Shown one piece after another: positions 1-9,188 of a stretch of 64,000 bases of DNA (its first letter is position 1; each line of letters opens with the position of its first letter). A program made the position numbers and the translations under genes. The stretch is from Imhoffiella fuscus. GTDB lineage: Bacteria > Pseudomonadota > Gammaproteobacteria > Chromatiales > Chromatiaceae. The stretch is from the NCBI RefSeq assembly GCF_042682685.1, contig NZ_JBHUHX010000040.1, forward strand, positions 1-64,000. Direction: 5' to 3'. The notes beneath the pieces are model-generated. The model was not told the DNA's origin. It did no database searches and saw nothing but the letters and a program-made list of their open reading frames with translations.

Positions 1-149
1 TAGCACCTCGCGGGCACGGAACAAAGGATAGCTCCGTCGCGGCAGATAATCACACGGGACGTAACATCTAAGATAAAGCCACGTGCAGTGATAAAGCCTT
101 GGGATTAGGTCATGACTTCGTCGCGATCTAGTGATAGCAAGCTTAGCGC
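1..149. other. Left edge, no gene supported
   Basis: No reading frame with recognisable coding character was found in this edge segment. It lies downstream of the heparinase-like gene (minus strand) and may be the 3' flank of the polysaccharide locus or the start of a gene cut by the window edge. No terminator-like hairpin was recognised. Confidence 0.3.
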
Positions 150-1868
150 TCAAGTTGCCTGATCGACTGCCCAGATGAGCTGTGCTGAGCGTTCATCCGT
201 TTGACGAGGTTTCAGGATCAGAACCATCGCGTCTTCATTTTGCAGGTAGTGTCGCGACCAACAGCCAGGTTCTACGCCTACTAGCGACCCTTCGTGAACG
301 GTGATGTGCACGCGGGTTTCATCTGACTTGAAGCTCGCCTGTATGGGATTCCAGGAGGTGACTGACCAAGTGCCCGGAACGATCAGTCGGACTTTGGCGC
401 CATTCGTCGCTCCTATCCAGTCATCCGTACAACGTAAGCCACGGGTGCTGAGTTGCAATTCACGCTGAAATCGGACGCCTGGCAGTTGAAGCGCGCCACT
501 GACCCGTCCTCCAGTCTCTTCCATGGTGTGACCTGTGAGCTGCGCCGAGGCCATGCGACCGACCCGGAAGCAACCCTTGTATTCAACAGGCTCTCTCCCC
601 TCGAGGGCAGGGCCGTTGTGACTGTCGGCTGAGCGCTCGAAACGCCGACGTGGCCCTGTTGAATACTGATAGGTTCCAGGATCGACGATGAAGCGTTTCC
701 CTACCACATCAAGCTCGATTGCCAGGAAATCGGCGTGGCCATGGCCAGGGTTCCAGCGCGGTCCGATCGGACCAGCATCGAAGAGAGCGAAAAACGCTCC
801 AGCCTCTAGGCGTGCGTAGCCTGCCGTGGGTAGCCGTTCCAATGGGCCGAAATCCTGTTTCGCCGCAATCGTCGAGGGCGGAGGCACTTCCCCAAACCAG
901 CTATCGTTGAAGAGCGCGATCTCACCGTCGGGATGCGTCATGAAACGCCAAGCTCGAACCGCCTGTTGGTAACGCTCACTAGCAAGCTGACGTGTGGCTG
1001 TCGTTAGGAATTCAGTTTCCGCGAAGATGTGCAGCGCCATGACCGTCAGTCCTTGATACATGGCTGAACGCTCGGCTAATAGACCATCGTCGAGGACGCT
1101 GGCCTTGATGATATCCCGCACGTCTCTGTCGAGTCGCCGCGCAAGACGCGCAGGCACGGTCTCGACGCAGTTGAAATAGAGACAGAGCGCGGCGAGGTTG
1201 CGCTCCACATGGTTATTCTTCAGCTCATGCTCGACGTTGGCCAGCACGAAGCCAATGTTCCAGCGCAGGAACGCTTCGATCTGATCGCAGAGCGACTCGG
1301 GAAGATCACGGGTCTGACGTGCAAGCAGGTAGCCGCACAAAACGGCTAGGATGCGGTGTGAGACGCTGTAAGGAAACCAGTACGACGAAAAGCATCCCGA
1401 GACACCAAAATCGGCCTGCTCGCGATAACTGGCGATGAGTTGTGCGACGGCTTCTAGGTGCGTAGCGGTACCAGACATCAGCATTGGGCATATGAAGCCC
1501 ATGTGCCCAAGCTTCATGCGCCAGAGATGAAAGTCGCTTTCAGCTTCGACCTGATGATGCCAGTCGATCGCGCGGGGGGAGCCGAAGTCTACCGTCTGGC
1601 CGAAGAAGCGAAAAGTGCCGCTGGCGGCAGCGTCGATGACATCAATGTATTCATTGTAGTAATAGGGCGAGACTACTCGCGCCATGTCCAGTGCCGCAGA
1701 CCCTGGTACCGCGATTGGGGGCAGTTGTATCGCTAACTGCTCAATGTATCGAGCATAGACAGTAGGAAACCGGTGGGCGACGCTATTTCGGATCTGGCGC
1801 TTGAGATGATAAGCAACCATCTTTGGCGATAAGCGGGAGACTGCTCGGGACGTTGCAATGCTGACCAT
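150..1868 (-). CDS. Heparinase II/III-family polysaccharide lyase-like protein
   Basis: Predicted polysaccharide lyase of the heparinase II/III family, about 572 residues. The N-terminal two thirds is an alpha-helical region; the C-terminal beta-sheet domain carries the family hallmark GHGHADF near residue 370, followed by FIVDPGTYQYS and an Asn-containing SADSHNG segment. Family members cleave uronic-acid polysaccharides; many capsule loci carry one as an editing or release enzyme. It is the last gene of the minus-strand polysaccharide locus, 51 bases after the aldo/keto reductase. No clear signal peptide is seen, so cytoplasmic or unconventional location is possible. The start is uncertain: ATG at 1868 or 1820 (both with poor ribosome sites) or TTG at 1883. 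Substrate cannot be told from sequence. Confidence 0.8.
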   Translation of the reverse strand: MVSIATSRAVSRLSPKMVAYHLKRQIRNSVAHRFPTVYARYIEQLAIQLPPIAVPGSAALDMARVVSPYYYNEYIDVIDAAASGTFRFFGQTVDFGSPRAIDWHHQVEAESDFHLWRMKLGHMGFICPMLMSGTATHLEAVAQLIASYREQADFGVSGCFSSYWFPYSVSHRILAVLCGYLLARQTRDLPESLCDQIEAFLRWNIGFVLANVEHELKNNHVERNLAALCLYFNCVETVPARLARRLDRDVRDIIKASVLDDGLLAERSAMYQGLTVMALHIFAETEFLTTATRQLASERYQQAVRAWRFMTHPDGEIALFNDSWFGEVPPPSTIAAKQDFGPLERLPTAGYARLEAGAFFALFDAGPIGPRWNPGHGHADFLAIELDVVGKRFIVDPGTYQYSTGPRRRFERSADSHNGPALEGREPVEYKGCFRVGRMASAQLTGHTMEETGGRVSGALQLPGVRFQRELQLSTRGLRCTDDWIGATNGAKVRLIVPGTWSVTSWNPIQASFKSDETRVHITVHEGSLVGVEPGCWSRHYLQNEDAMVLILKPRQTDERSAQLIWAVDQAT

Positions 1869-1919
1869 TGGACATCTAACCAATAGGGCAGGAAGGTGCG
1901 CGGCATGTGTGTCGGATCG

Positions 1920-2777
1920 TCATTGTTGGCTCATCCCTTCACGAGCGGCTTCGGCCAAAGCGAATAAATTAGCTGGGCGTGTGGTGCCAACAAGGGGGAG
2001 AGCGATCTCGGGGGAACGTATCATTTCGATGACCCGAGATCGGACAAAAGCCGCAGGATCGGTAGTGGCAGAAATCGTCGCGGCTCCACCGAGAATCTCG
2101 CGAGCAATGACCGCAACGTCGTTCTCGGCGGCCCGCCGGACAACACCATCAAAATCGTGGTTTCCGGGCAGAAGCGGTAGCTGCAAGGCACGAATGCGGG
2201 GGTCGGGCAGTGCCGCCTCAGCGGCAGGAACATCATCGACCGAGGCACCGATGATGCCGATTTTCCCCGCCACTTGAGCCTTTTCTAGGACATCCAGGGC
2301 TTCACCCAGGGCGAGAATATCAGCAGGAGGGCTGTGCAACATGAAAACATCGATCCGGTCGCGTTTTAATCGGCGCAGGCTGCCGTGGATGCTGCTAAGG
2401 AGAAAAGGCTCATCCCAGCGACTCGGCATGGGCTTGGCTCGTGCGGAGGCTATCCCACGCCGAGCTTTCTGAGATCGGCGCGTGACTCCTCGCAATACCC
2501 CCTTCAATGGCACTAGCATGCGCCTTGGCCACGGGAAATATTTCCCTGCTTTGGAGCAAATGACGCAATCGTTATGCCTACCTAGAGCTTCGCCTATAAG
2601 CTTTTCGCTATCGCCTTGACCGTAGACATTCGATGTGTCGAAGAAACGGATTCCCAAATCGAACGCTCGTTGCAGCAGAACTTTTGCCTCTCTACCTGAG
2701 GCTCCGTTAACTGAACCGAGGCGGCTACAGCCAAGACCAAGTGGCAAAGTATCTATTGAAATAATATCTCTGCTCAT
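1920..2777 (-). CDS. Aldo/keto reductase
   Basis: NAD(P)H-dependent oxidoreductase of the aldo/keto reductase superfamily, 285 residues. Visible are the catalytic tetrad regions: Asp and Tyr in FFDTSNVYGQGDSEKLIG, Lys in VICSKAGKYFP and His in VFMLHSPPAD. The C-terminal part contains the expected NADP-binding region (VGTTRPANLFALAEAA). The ATG at 2777 starts the protein exactly where similarity to the family begins (MSRDIISIDTLPLGLGCS); the same frame stays open for 70 more codons upstream, but that stretch reads like part of another protein (see separate entry). The gene sits between the sulfotransferase and the heparinase-like gene, so a role in making or modifying a sugar precursor is likely by context, but the substrate is unknown. 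Confidence 0.85.
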   Translation of the reverse strand: MSRDIISIDTLPLGLGCSRLGSVNGASGREAKVLLQRAFDLGIRFFDTSNVYGQGDSEKLIGEALGRHNDCVICSKAGKYFPWPRRMLVPLKGVLRGVTRRSQKARRGIASARAKPMPSRWDEPFLLSSIHGSLRRLKRDRIDVFMLHSPPADILALGEALDVLEKAQVAGKIGIIGASVDDVPAAEAALPDPRIRALQLPLLPGNHDFDGVVRRAAENDVAVIAREILGGAATISATTDPAAFVRSRVIEMIRSPEIALPLVGTTRPANLFALAEAAREGMSQQ

Positions 2778-2990
2778 TGGATGTAAATCCCATGTATTGC
2801 TAATCCAAAAAAAGTAGTGCAGGCGATAGCGTGTAACCGAACAGCCGAAAGTGGGCGTGTAAACGGAGCGCCGAATTACTTTATACGCGTACCACAGCCA
2901 AGGCACATCATCCCAATATCCACTTAAGCATCGAATGCCTGGGCAGAAACTTAGCCAATTGGTTTCAAACCCCAGAGCTTGTAACAATAT
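2778..2990 (-). pseudogene. Possible remnant of a lost gene's 3' end
   Basis: The codons directly upstream of, and in frame with, the aldo/keto reductase ATG translate to a plausible protein tail with no stop (starting LLQALGFETNWLSFCPG and ending near the reductase Met). The 'LGFE' plus aromatic-rich pattern resembles the last segment of class I SAM-dependent methyltransferases found in polysaccharide loci, but the stretch is too short for a firm call. The sulfotransferase stop codon immediately precedes it. It could be a decayed gene fragment left by cassette exchange, or just untranslated sequence that happens to be open. Confidence 0.3.
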
Positions 2991-3761
2991 TCAGTAATGC
3001 CATGCTTCAAGGATATTACGAAGAGTGTGATCTATTTCTGGTTGCAAAGCTACTGGGATTTCTAATCGCCAGCTATCAATCTGGCCAGAACGAAAAGTGT
3101 TTGACTCACCAAACAACAATTTCACTGCGTTACTGCGAGAATTCTCAGGTATTCCGAGTCTGTCAGCGATGACCTTCGTTACATTGGTCTGATGATTGTC
3201 GTTTCCGCCGCCCTTTGCTCCAATAAGTTCTTCAAATCGCACTAGCAATGCGTCTTGTAAATCCAACCAAGGCTGAAGCATATAACATCGATTTATCATA
3301 GGCTCCAGATAGGCCTTACCTGCCCATCCTCCCCTAAATGCCACTTCGTAGCGTTGCTCGTGCGAGAGGCTATTAAAATATTTGTGCATCGGGTGTCGGC
3401 GTTCCTTAACTACATAGTGTACGAACGAATTAAGAACTGCCCGAGGGTCCCGAATCATTACTATCACTTGCGCGTCGATCTTTGACGCAAGATCAAGGAA
3501 GCAGTGGCTGTAGCCAAAGTGACCGATCAAAAATTGACCATCCTTTAGAGAGGAAAATCGACGATCAACAAGGTGCCGCTTGACGGGGCGTATATAATCA
3601 CCACCCAGTGGATAACCGTAGTCTAGTATAGGGGTTGTCAGTGGATCGAACGGGATTTGCCGGAAAGATAACCGAACTTTGGTTAATCCTGATAAACATA
3701 AAAAACGCGACAATAGATTGGTGCCGGCTTTTGGCATCGAATTGATAAATGCTTTCTTCAT
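2991..3761 (-). CDS. Sulfotransferase-domain protein
   Basis: Predicted PAPS-dependent sulfotransferase, 256 residues. The N-terminus carries a 5'-phosphosulfate-binding-loop-like motif (NSMPKAGTNLLSRFL) and the centre the 3'-phosphate-binding motif (VMIRDPRAVLNSFVHY). Sulfotransferases in capsule loci move sulfate from PAPS to a sugar hydroxyl. ATG at 3761 is chosen because a GGAG lies 7 bases upstream and the fold begins there; the frame is open further upstream to 3881. Base composition is AT-rich relative to the rest of the window, like the two genes upstream. The neighbours (polymerase, flippase, fucose biosynthesis) suggest the acceptor is the exopolysaccharide repeat unit; an acceptor other than sugar cannot be excluded. 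Confidence 0.8.
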   Translation of the reverse strand: MKKAFINSMPKAGTNLLSRFLCLSGLTKVRLSFRQIPFDPLTTPILDYGYPLGGDYIRPVKRHLVDRRFSSLKDGQFLIGHFGYSHCFLDLASKIDAQVIVMIRDPRAVLNSFVHYVVKERRHPMHKYFNSLSHEQRYEVAFRGGWAGKAYLEPMINRCYMLQPWLDLQDALLVRFEELIGAKGGGNDNHQTNVTKVIADRLGIPENSRSNAVKLLFGESNTFRSGQIDSWRLEIPVALQPEIDHTLRNILEAWHY

Positions 3762-3997
3762 ACTTTTGCTCCAAGAGTAACGCATTCGTGACAGATAGAA
3801 TAAAAAATTTGAGACGGCTGAGTAAGTCTGCAGAATTTTTGCAACAACGCAATTTCTATAAGCGCCTCTGCAGAATTGCAAATGCGGAATAGAAACCGCT
3901 AGCGTTAATTTAGCAGAGAAGAAGTTTATGAAAAGTCTTGATGATAAGTTGCCATAAATAGTATGGGTTTCTGGTGGTGGTGATTCACTTCATTGGT

Positions 3998-5275
3998 TCA
4001 TTTTAGTATTTTTGGTGTGTGTTGATTATGTCTGACTGTAAGCCGTATGCCGGAAAATAAAAGCATTGCAAACGGGATCGCGGCTTCAACGGCAACAAAT
4101 GGCCAAGCACGAAAATAGAGAAATAACGTAAGGGCAAGCCAAATAAAGAAAACTGATGGCCACCTCTCAATGGTTAGGTCGTAAAATAGTCTTGTCGTCC
4201 AAAAAATATATGTTACCAATAAGGGGAAAAAGATAAATATAGAAAAATGATAGTTGAAAAAAATAATTGAGTTATCAATAGTGTTGCCCTCCCATATTTT
4301 TGGGTCGCCAATCGATGCCGCTTGACCTATGCCTTCTGGAAGCGAGAATAAGGAAATATTAAAAATGTTTTGAAGGTAAAAAAGATATTGCCCATCTCCG
4401 GTTGCGGTAACTTCACCAATGGATAATTGTGCGGTCTTTAGTAACAGCTGTTCGATAGTGCGATCAGGAAGACCAATTTCGCTAAGCAAATTGGAATAGT
4501 AAACAAGGTTTAAATAAATAGACATTGTGTCTAAACGGATTAAATAAAAGGCGGCGGTAACCAATGCTGTGCATATTAATATTGCCATTAATGGCTTGAG
4601 CCGAAGCGTTGAATTGATTGCTGTGTTGTAAAAAATAGAAATCGCTAGCAATGCAAGTACAATAACCACCTGGCGATAGGATGTGCTTGTAGATATGGTG
4701 GCCAAAATCAATAAGCCAACTATAGCTCCGATACCTGCTTTGGCGCGCACGTAGTACAATGTAAGTATCATGCCTGAAAATAACGGGGGGAAGAACCTTG
4801 CCGAGAATATGCCCATATGACTTTCGATAGCATGAAATATACTGCCTGCCGCGAAGAGCCCGCCCCATGCAAGAAGGTTGAAAAAATTGGCGAGGTAAAT
4901 AAAACGTAGCGCACTTTCAAGCGGTAATGCTCGAAGAATAAAATAGGTCGCTATAAGCGCCAGCATGGCGCGTAAGTCTGGATAATAAGATTTAAAGGCT
5001 ATTCCCTTTAAAATGCTTTCAAGTAAAAAGGGTGAAAGAGCAAAAAAACCTAGAGACATTCCTGTCAGGGCGCTAATGGAAACACGTTTGGATATGCCTT
5101 TGTGTATAAGGATGGCAATGATAATGATGAAAACGATTGGGATCTCAACGGCATAGCCGAAACCAAATGTGAACAGGTGCATAGGAAGAGGGGATAGTAG
5201 AAATACAGCAATCAAAGCAGAGATAACTATGAGTTTTTGCTCGCTCGTATTTTTTATGGAAGCTAAAGAAGTCAT
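3998..5275 (-). CDS. Wzy-like O-antigen/exopolysaccharide polymerase
   Basis: Integral membrane protein of 425 residues with about ten to twelve hydrophobic segments and a larger extracytoplasmic loop around residues 250-345 (from MSIYLNLVYYSNL to GNTIDNSIIFF), the layout of Wzy polymerases and O-antigen ligases. Sequence conservation in this family is low, so the call rests on topology and place: directly after the flippase and before the sulfotransferase in a Wzx/Wzy locus. Wzy joins repeat units on undecaprenyl pyrophosphate in the periplasm. The gene is strongly AT-rich and uses many A/T-ending codons, unlike the housekeeping genes in this window, which fits recent transfer. No other polymerase candidate was found in the locus. 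Confidence 0.7.
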   Translation of the reverse strand: MTSLASIKNTSEQKLIVISALIAVFLLSPLPMHLFTFGFGYAVEIPIVFIIIIAILIHKGISKRVSISALTGMSLGFFALSPFLLESILKGIAFKSYYPDLRAMLALIATYFILRALPLESALRFIYLANFFNLLAWGGLFAAGSIFHAIESHMGIFSARFFPPLFSGMILTLYYVRAKAGIGAIVGLLILATISTSTSYRQVVIVLALLAISIFYNTAINSTLRLKPLMAILICTALVTAAFYLIRLDTMSIYLNLVYYSNLLSEIGLPDRTIEQLLLKTAQLSIGEVTATGDGQYLFYLQNIFNISLFSLPEGIGQAASIGDPKIWEGNTIDNSIIFFNYHFSIFIFFPLLVTYIFWTTRLFYDLTIERWPSVFFIWLALTLFLYFRAWPFVAVEAAIPFAMLLFSGIRLTVRHNQHTPKILK

Positions 5276-5344
5276 TTTATTGAAAGCGCTTTAAGTTATC
5301 ACTGATCGTATGCAGGCGTCTGTTTATTATTATTTCGACAGATC

Positions 5345-6823
5345 TTAATCGCATTTACTTTTATGCGGCGATTTCGTTAAATGCATAGATATTGCCCAGA
5401 GAGCGATTGTGTTGACAAATCCAACAACGAGTAACGATAGAGATGGGCTAACTTCTTCAAGGCTGGATGCTAGAAAAAGATTCAAAAAGACTGTTATCGA
5501 CAGAAAGGCGATAATATGAAGTAGAGGTAAATGACTGAAGACTTTAGATGCAAGCACATCGTGACGATTAGCTAGTCTAAATGCGATAATGCCAATGCTT
5601 GCCTGTGATAAGGAGTATATGATACTGAATAGTACAACATTCTGCCAAATGATGAGTAGAGTCGATCCTAAAAAAAGGGTTATTACAACTCTAATGAGAG
5701 TTAGGTGGGCAAGCTGCTTCGTATTGCCGAAAGCCTGAGCTGTCCAGTATAATGGTGTCGTGATTCCCATTATGAAGGTCCCTATCAATAGCGCGCGCAA
5801 CGATATCTCAAGCTCTAAGCTAGAGTGGCCGAGCCAAAATTCGAAAAGCGAGCCAGCGTGGATTGCAATAGCCAACATTGGCATGCCGACCATCACGATC
5901 TGTCCGAAGACGGCATCGCAGAGCAGCTGGATCACTCGCTCCCGATCAATATCGCCCTGCATCTGCGAGAGGCCAGGCAGCAATCCCCGTAGGGCTGCGC
6001 TAATTGATTGATTGATGACTGCTGGAATGCGCTGAGCGACGGTAAATACACCTAAAGTGGTAGGGCCAGCAATTACCGATATCAATAGCCGTGACAGTGG
6101 GTCTAATGCCCTTTGTACCAGTGCCAGCACTCCAAATCCTTTAGTCATGATGACAATGTGTATCATTGGGCTGAGCGGTCCTCGTAGCCTAAAATGTTTT
6201 CGTATCATCCACTGCGCGAGGAGTATTTCGGCGATAGCGCCGAGCAATAGCGCTCCACTAAAGGCCAACTTTGACTGAGCGGGCATGGCAAAATACAGGC
6301 CGAGCGCAGCCCCCGTTTGCACAACGACGCGCAGCACGGTCTTCACGTTGAACCAGTACTGTTCATGCTGCCCCATGCGAATCGCGATCAACCAGTTCGA
6401 GGCCAACTGCGCCACGCCCGCAAGCACGGTCAGGCACAGCGGGAGCCCCCATGCTGCATTGATCCGATCGGCAAATATTGCTGCGACCATGAATAGCATG
6501 GCAACGACAGTCAACACGAGTAGTAGAGTACGGAGTTTCGGTGCTGCTGCCTTGATGCCCTCCAACCCGATCTGATATGTCAGCGCATTTGTGATACCGA
6601 AATCAGCAAGTAGAACAAAAAGTAATATCGCGTTCAGGAACGACCAGTCCCCCACAAGCTCCAAGCCACCCAGTCGGGTCAGTATGCCGAGTAGTATGAG
6701 GTTCAGACCTGCATTAGCCATGAAGGCAATCAGCACGATCACGCGGGAGCGCGCCAAATTCCGCCGAACTAGCACCTCTTGTTCAGCGCCATCTATGATT
6801 TTCGGCTGTTGGTCGGCAGTCAT
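5345..6823 (-). CDS. Wzx-type polysaccharide flippase
   Basis: Polytopic membrane protein of 492 residues with about twelve to fourteen hydrophobic helices, in the MOP/polysaccharide-transport superfamily (Wzx, RfbX, lipopolysaccharide flippase). The N-terminus after the start reads ARSRVIVLIAFMANAGLN then a helix ending FGITNALTYQIG, typical of the family. It moves undecaprenyl-pyrophosphate-linked repeat units across the inner membrane. The ATG at 6823 overlaps the stop of the upstream glycosyltransferase (ATGA), which implies translational coupling and fixes the start; the frame extends further upstream inside that gene. The 3' half is AT-rich, the 5' end less so, so the composition change falls inside or near this gene. 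Confidence 0.85.
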   Translation of the reverse strand: MTADQQPKIIDGAEQEVLVRRNLARSRVIVLIAFMANAGLNLILLGILTRLGGLELVGDWSFLNAILLFVLLADFGITNALTYQIGLEGIKAAAPKLRTLLLVLTVVAMLFMVAAIFADRINAAWGLPLCLTVLAGVAQLASNWLIAIRMGQHEQYWFNVKTVLRVVVQTGAALGLYFAMPAQSKLAFSGALLLGAIAEILLAQWMIRKHFRLRGPLSPMIHIVIMTKGFGVLALVQRALDPLSRLLISVIAGPTTLGVFTVAQRIPAVINQSISAALRGLLPGLSQMQGDIDRERVIQLLCDAVFGQIVMVGMPMLAIAIHAGSLFEFWLGHSSLELEISLRALLIGTFIMGITTPLYWTAQAFGNTKQLAHLTLIRVVITLFLGSTLLIIWQNVVLFSIIYSLSQASIGIIAFRLANRHDVLASKVFSHLPLLHIIAFLSITVFLNLFLASSLEEVSPSLSLLVVGFVNTIALWAISMHLTKSPHKSKCD

Positions 6824-8043
6824 TGCAGGACGCGCTTTGGATTCTCGGACACTGCGGCAGCAAAATCTTCCGCCCGAGCCTGCCATGAGAACGCCGCTGC
6901 ACAGTCAGCGAAGGCCCTATTGTGAAGGCTGTTCAACCGGTCGAGATCATCCATCGTATCGCAGACGAGGTTGACCAGCATCGGTAGATCGGGTGCATCC
7001 AGATAGCCAGCGGAGCGGTCGGTCGGGAGACCAGAGATGGCGCCTCGTAAGCCGATGATCGGCAGGCGTTGGAACACCTGTGTCAGCAGACGCAGTTTGA
7101 ACCCACCTCCCAAGGTATCCGCGATCACCCCCATCCGCGCGGAGGCAAACAGCGCATCCAAAGCATCGACGAAACCCAGTACGGTTGCCTCGGGATAGTC
7201 TTTGCGCAACTGCTGAGAGAGGGTTTCATCCATGTCGCCAGCGATTACCATTTCGATGCCAGCCGCAGTCAAGCGGTCATAAGCCGCAACCATCCACTCC
7301 AGCAGGATCTGGCGCTTCTGCTCGGAGCGCCGACCACCGAGAATCAATACGCGACGCGGTGTTTCCTCCGTTATCTTCCGCTGATAAACGATGGGGCCGT
7401 CATAGCCTGGCGGTATGGGCAAGTACTTTCGGCCCGGTGCAACGAGGCGGAACGGCTCGATATCGTTGGTGTTGATGACGGTGACGATGTCGCAATGGCG
7501 CAGTAGCCGCTCTTCGCTGTTGCGGACTTTTTGAAGGTCGCGGATGGCCATCAGTCGCTTTGGCCAGTTCATGGCATAGCTGTCATATTTGGCGCGGCGC
7601 ATGGGGTATTCATATTCATGCGAGACATAGACTAGGCGCATTCCCGGGTGTGCGTCCCGGTAGCGCATCACCTTGGGTAGCGCATGCGCTGTACCTAGGT
7701 TGTCTAGTAGGATGATGTCCCAAGAGTCCTTCAAGAGTTGATCGAGCGCGGTGTGGTAACTCCGCGTAGCGCCTTTCCACGCAATCAGAGGCCAGCGTGA
7801 CAGCACAGATCCAGCGCGCCCCGCACGCGGCGGGTCGACGACATGCCAGATGATTTCAGGGGGTTGTTGGTGCTCGGATGCGCTGTCGGCGCACAGCACG
7901 GTCATCCGGGCGATGTGCGACATTGCTTCGATGACGCCACGCGAATAGACCGCATCTCCAGCGACAGCCGGCGGATATGGATAGACCTTCGCCAAGAAAA
8001 GCACACGTGGTTTGTGCTCTTCGCTCAAGGCTGAATGCTCCAT
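6820..8043 (-). CDS. Glycosyltransferase, GT4-like (GT-B fold)
   Basis: Predicted cytoplasmic GT-B glycosyltransferase, 407 residues. The N-terminal domain begins RVLFLAKVYPYPPAVAGDAVYSRG, the usual Rossmann start with a glycine-containing loop; the C-terminal domain carries RRVLILGGRRSEQKR and VIAGDMDETL, then a nucleotide-sugar-binding-like segment (LFASARMGVIADTLGGGFKLR). It would add a sugar to the lipid-linked repeat unit; donor unknown. ATG at 8043 is preferred because GGCGAGGG lies just upstream; ATGs at 8067 and 8088 are in frame and would overlap the upstream gene's 3' end. Its stop overlaps the flippase start. Confidence 0.85.
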   Translation of the reverse strand: MEHSALSEEHKPRVLFLAKVYPYPPAVAGDAVYSRGVIEAMSHIARMTVLCADSASEHQQPPEIIWHVVDPPRAGRAGSVLSRWPLIAWKGATRSYHTALDQLLKDSWDIILLDNLGTAHALPKVMRYRDAHPGMRLVYVSHEYEYPMRRAKYDSYAMNWPKRLMAIRDLQKVRNSEERLLRHCDIVTVINTNDIEPFRLVAPGRKYLPIPPGYDGPIVYQRKITEETPRRVLILGGRRSEQKRQILLEWMVAAYDRLTAAGIEMVIAGDMDETLSQQLRKDYPEATVLGFVDALDALFASARMGVIADTLGGGFKLRLLTQVFQRLPIIGLRGAISGLPTDRSAGYLDAPDLPMLVNLVCDTMDDLDRLNSLHNRAFADCAAAFSWQARAEDFAAAVSENPKRVLQ

Positions 8044-8063
8044 TGATCCCTCGCCTTTCCGTT

Positions 8064-9188
8064 TCATCGCGACTTTGCTGGTGCCCAAGTCGCGACTGTC
8101 TGACCGCGCATGGCCCGTATGATACCTAACAAGGTAGCGATCAATGCCAAGACGATTTCAGCGACCGTTGCGATCGGTCCATGCTTGACTTTGTAGCCCA
8201 AGAGGGCCGCTATCACTATAGCCATGAGTGCCGCGATTCCAAGAACGGGCGAGATGAGCATGCTCAACAACAGCGTCAGCACCATGCCGAGGATCAGGAA
8301 TAGGCCGCCGAACCAACGCATCAGTTTGCGTGAGCCATACTTGAATTTGTCGATTACGGTCATGCCTACTAGTTGAGGAGTCAAGTAAAGGTGGGTGTGA
8401 TAGGCGCGGGCGGCGATGCGGATCTTGCGGGAAAACTCATCACCACGTTCCGCAACGAGCCGTTCATAGGCGACGATATCTTCGACCTTGAGCAGGCGCT
8501 TACCGGCGAAGACCACGGCCATCGAGACTGTCAGGTCGTCCAGTACGGTGTCGGGGAACTCGGGATAGAGCGCGCGGCGTATGGAAAAGATCGATCCGTC
8601 CGCACCCATCACGTTTCCAGTGCGCGATTCCTCCGCTTTGAGCCATTCTTCAAGTCGCCAATAAAGCCCACCGATTCGAGCCGTCTCGGATTCCGCGCTC
8701 CCGAGGTATTTCAGCGCGCCACAGACACCACCAATTTCAGAATCGGCATACCATGCGAATAGGTTATCAATGGCATCTGCATCCAGCAGCACATTGGCGT
8801 CGGTGAAGATCAGAATGTCGCCCGTTGCGAGGGCGGCGAGCTGCTTCATGCCATGGGCTTTACCATTGCGGCCACTGCCCTGGATCACGTTCAGGAGGTC
8901 TTGCCGAGCTCGTAACTTCCGGTAGGTATCGTCCGAGGAGCCATCATCGAAGGCGAGTACCTCGAGATCTGGATGGCGCGCTTTCAAGGATTCGATGTTG
9001 CTCAGCTTTTCACCGATCACCCCGCCTTCGTTGTAAGCGCAGAACACCAAGGTCGCGCGGCATCGGTAATCGGGGTTGCGCTTGATGGGTTGGGACGGCA
9101 GTATTTTCAGCAGCAGCGGATAAATCGAATAGGGGTAGATGACAATCAAAAGGCAGAATGTCAGGGCAATGCTCGTCGCGAGAATCAT
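8064..9188 (-). CDS. Membrane-bound glycosyltransferase family 2
   Basis: Processive-type or membrane-anchored GT2 enzyme, 374 residues. One N-terminal hydrophobic helix, then a GT-A domain: TLVFCAYNEGGVIGEKL, the nucleotide-binding FDDGSSDDTY, a DXD-like IFTDANVLLD, and an ERxxxRGDEFSRKIRI stretch near the end of the catalytic part. Two to three helices follow (from FGGLFLILGMVLTLLLS). Such enzymes resemble cellulose-synthase-like and hyaluronan-type transferases but are common as ordinary repeat-unit transferases. Start ATG at 9188 overlaps the stop of the gene upstream by four bases. Confidence 0.85.
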   Translation of the reverse strand: MILATSIALTFCLLIVIYPYSIYPLLLKILPSQPIKRNPDYRCRATLVFCAYNEGGVIGEKLSNIESLKARHPDLEVLAFDDGSSDDTYRKLRARQDLLNVIQGSGRNGKAHGMKQLAALATGDILIFTDANVLLDADAIDNLFAWYADSEIGGVCGALKYLGSAESETARIGGLYWRLEEWLKAEESRTGNVMGADGSIFSIRRALYPEFPDTVLDDLTVSMAVVFAGKRLLKVEDIVAYERLVAERGDEFSRKIRIAARAYHTHLYLTPQLVGMTVIDKFKYGSRKLMRWFGGLFLILGMVLTLLLSMLISPVLGIAALMAIVIAALLGYKVKHGPIATVAEIVLALIATLLGIIRAMRGQTVATWAPAKSR

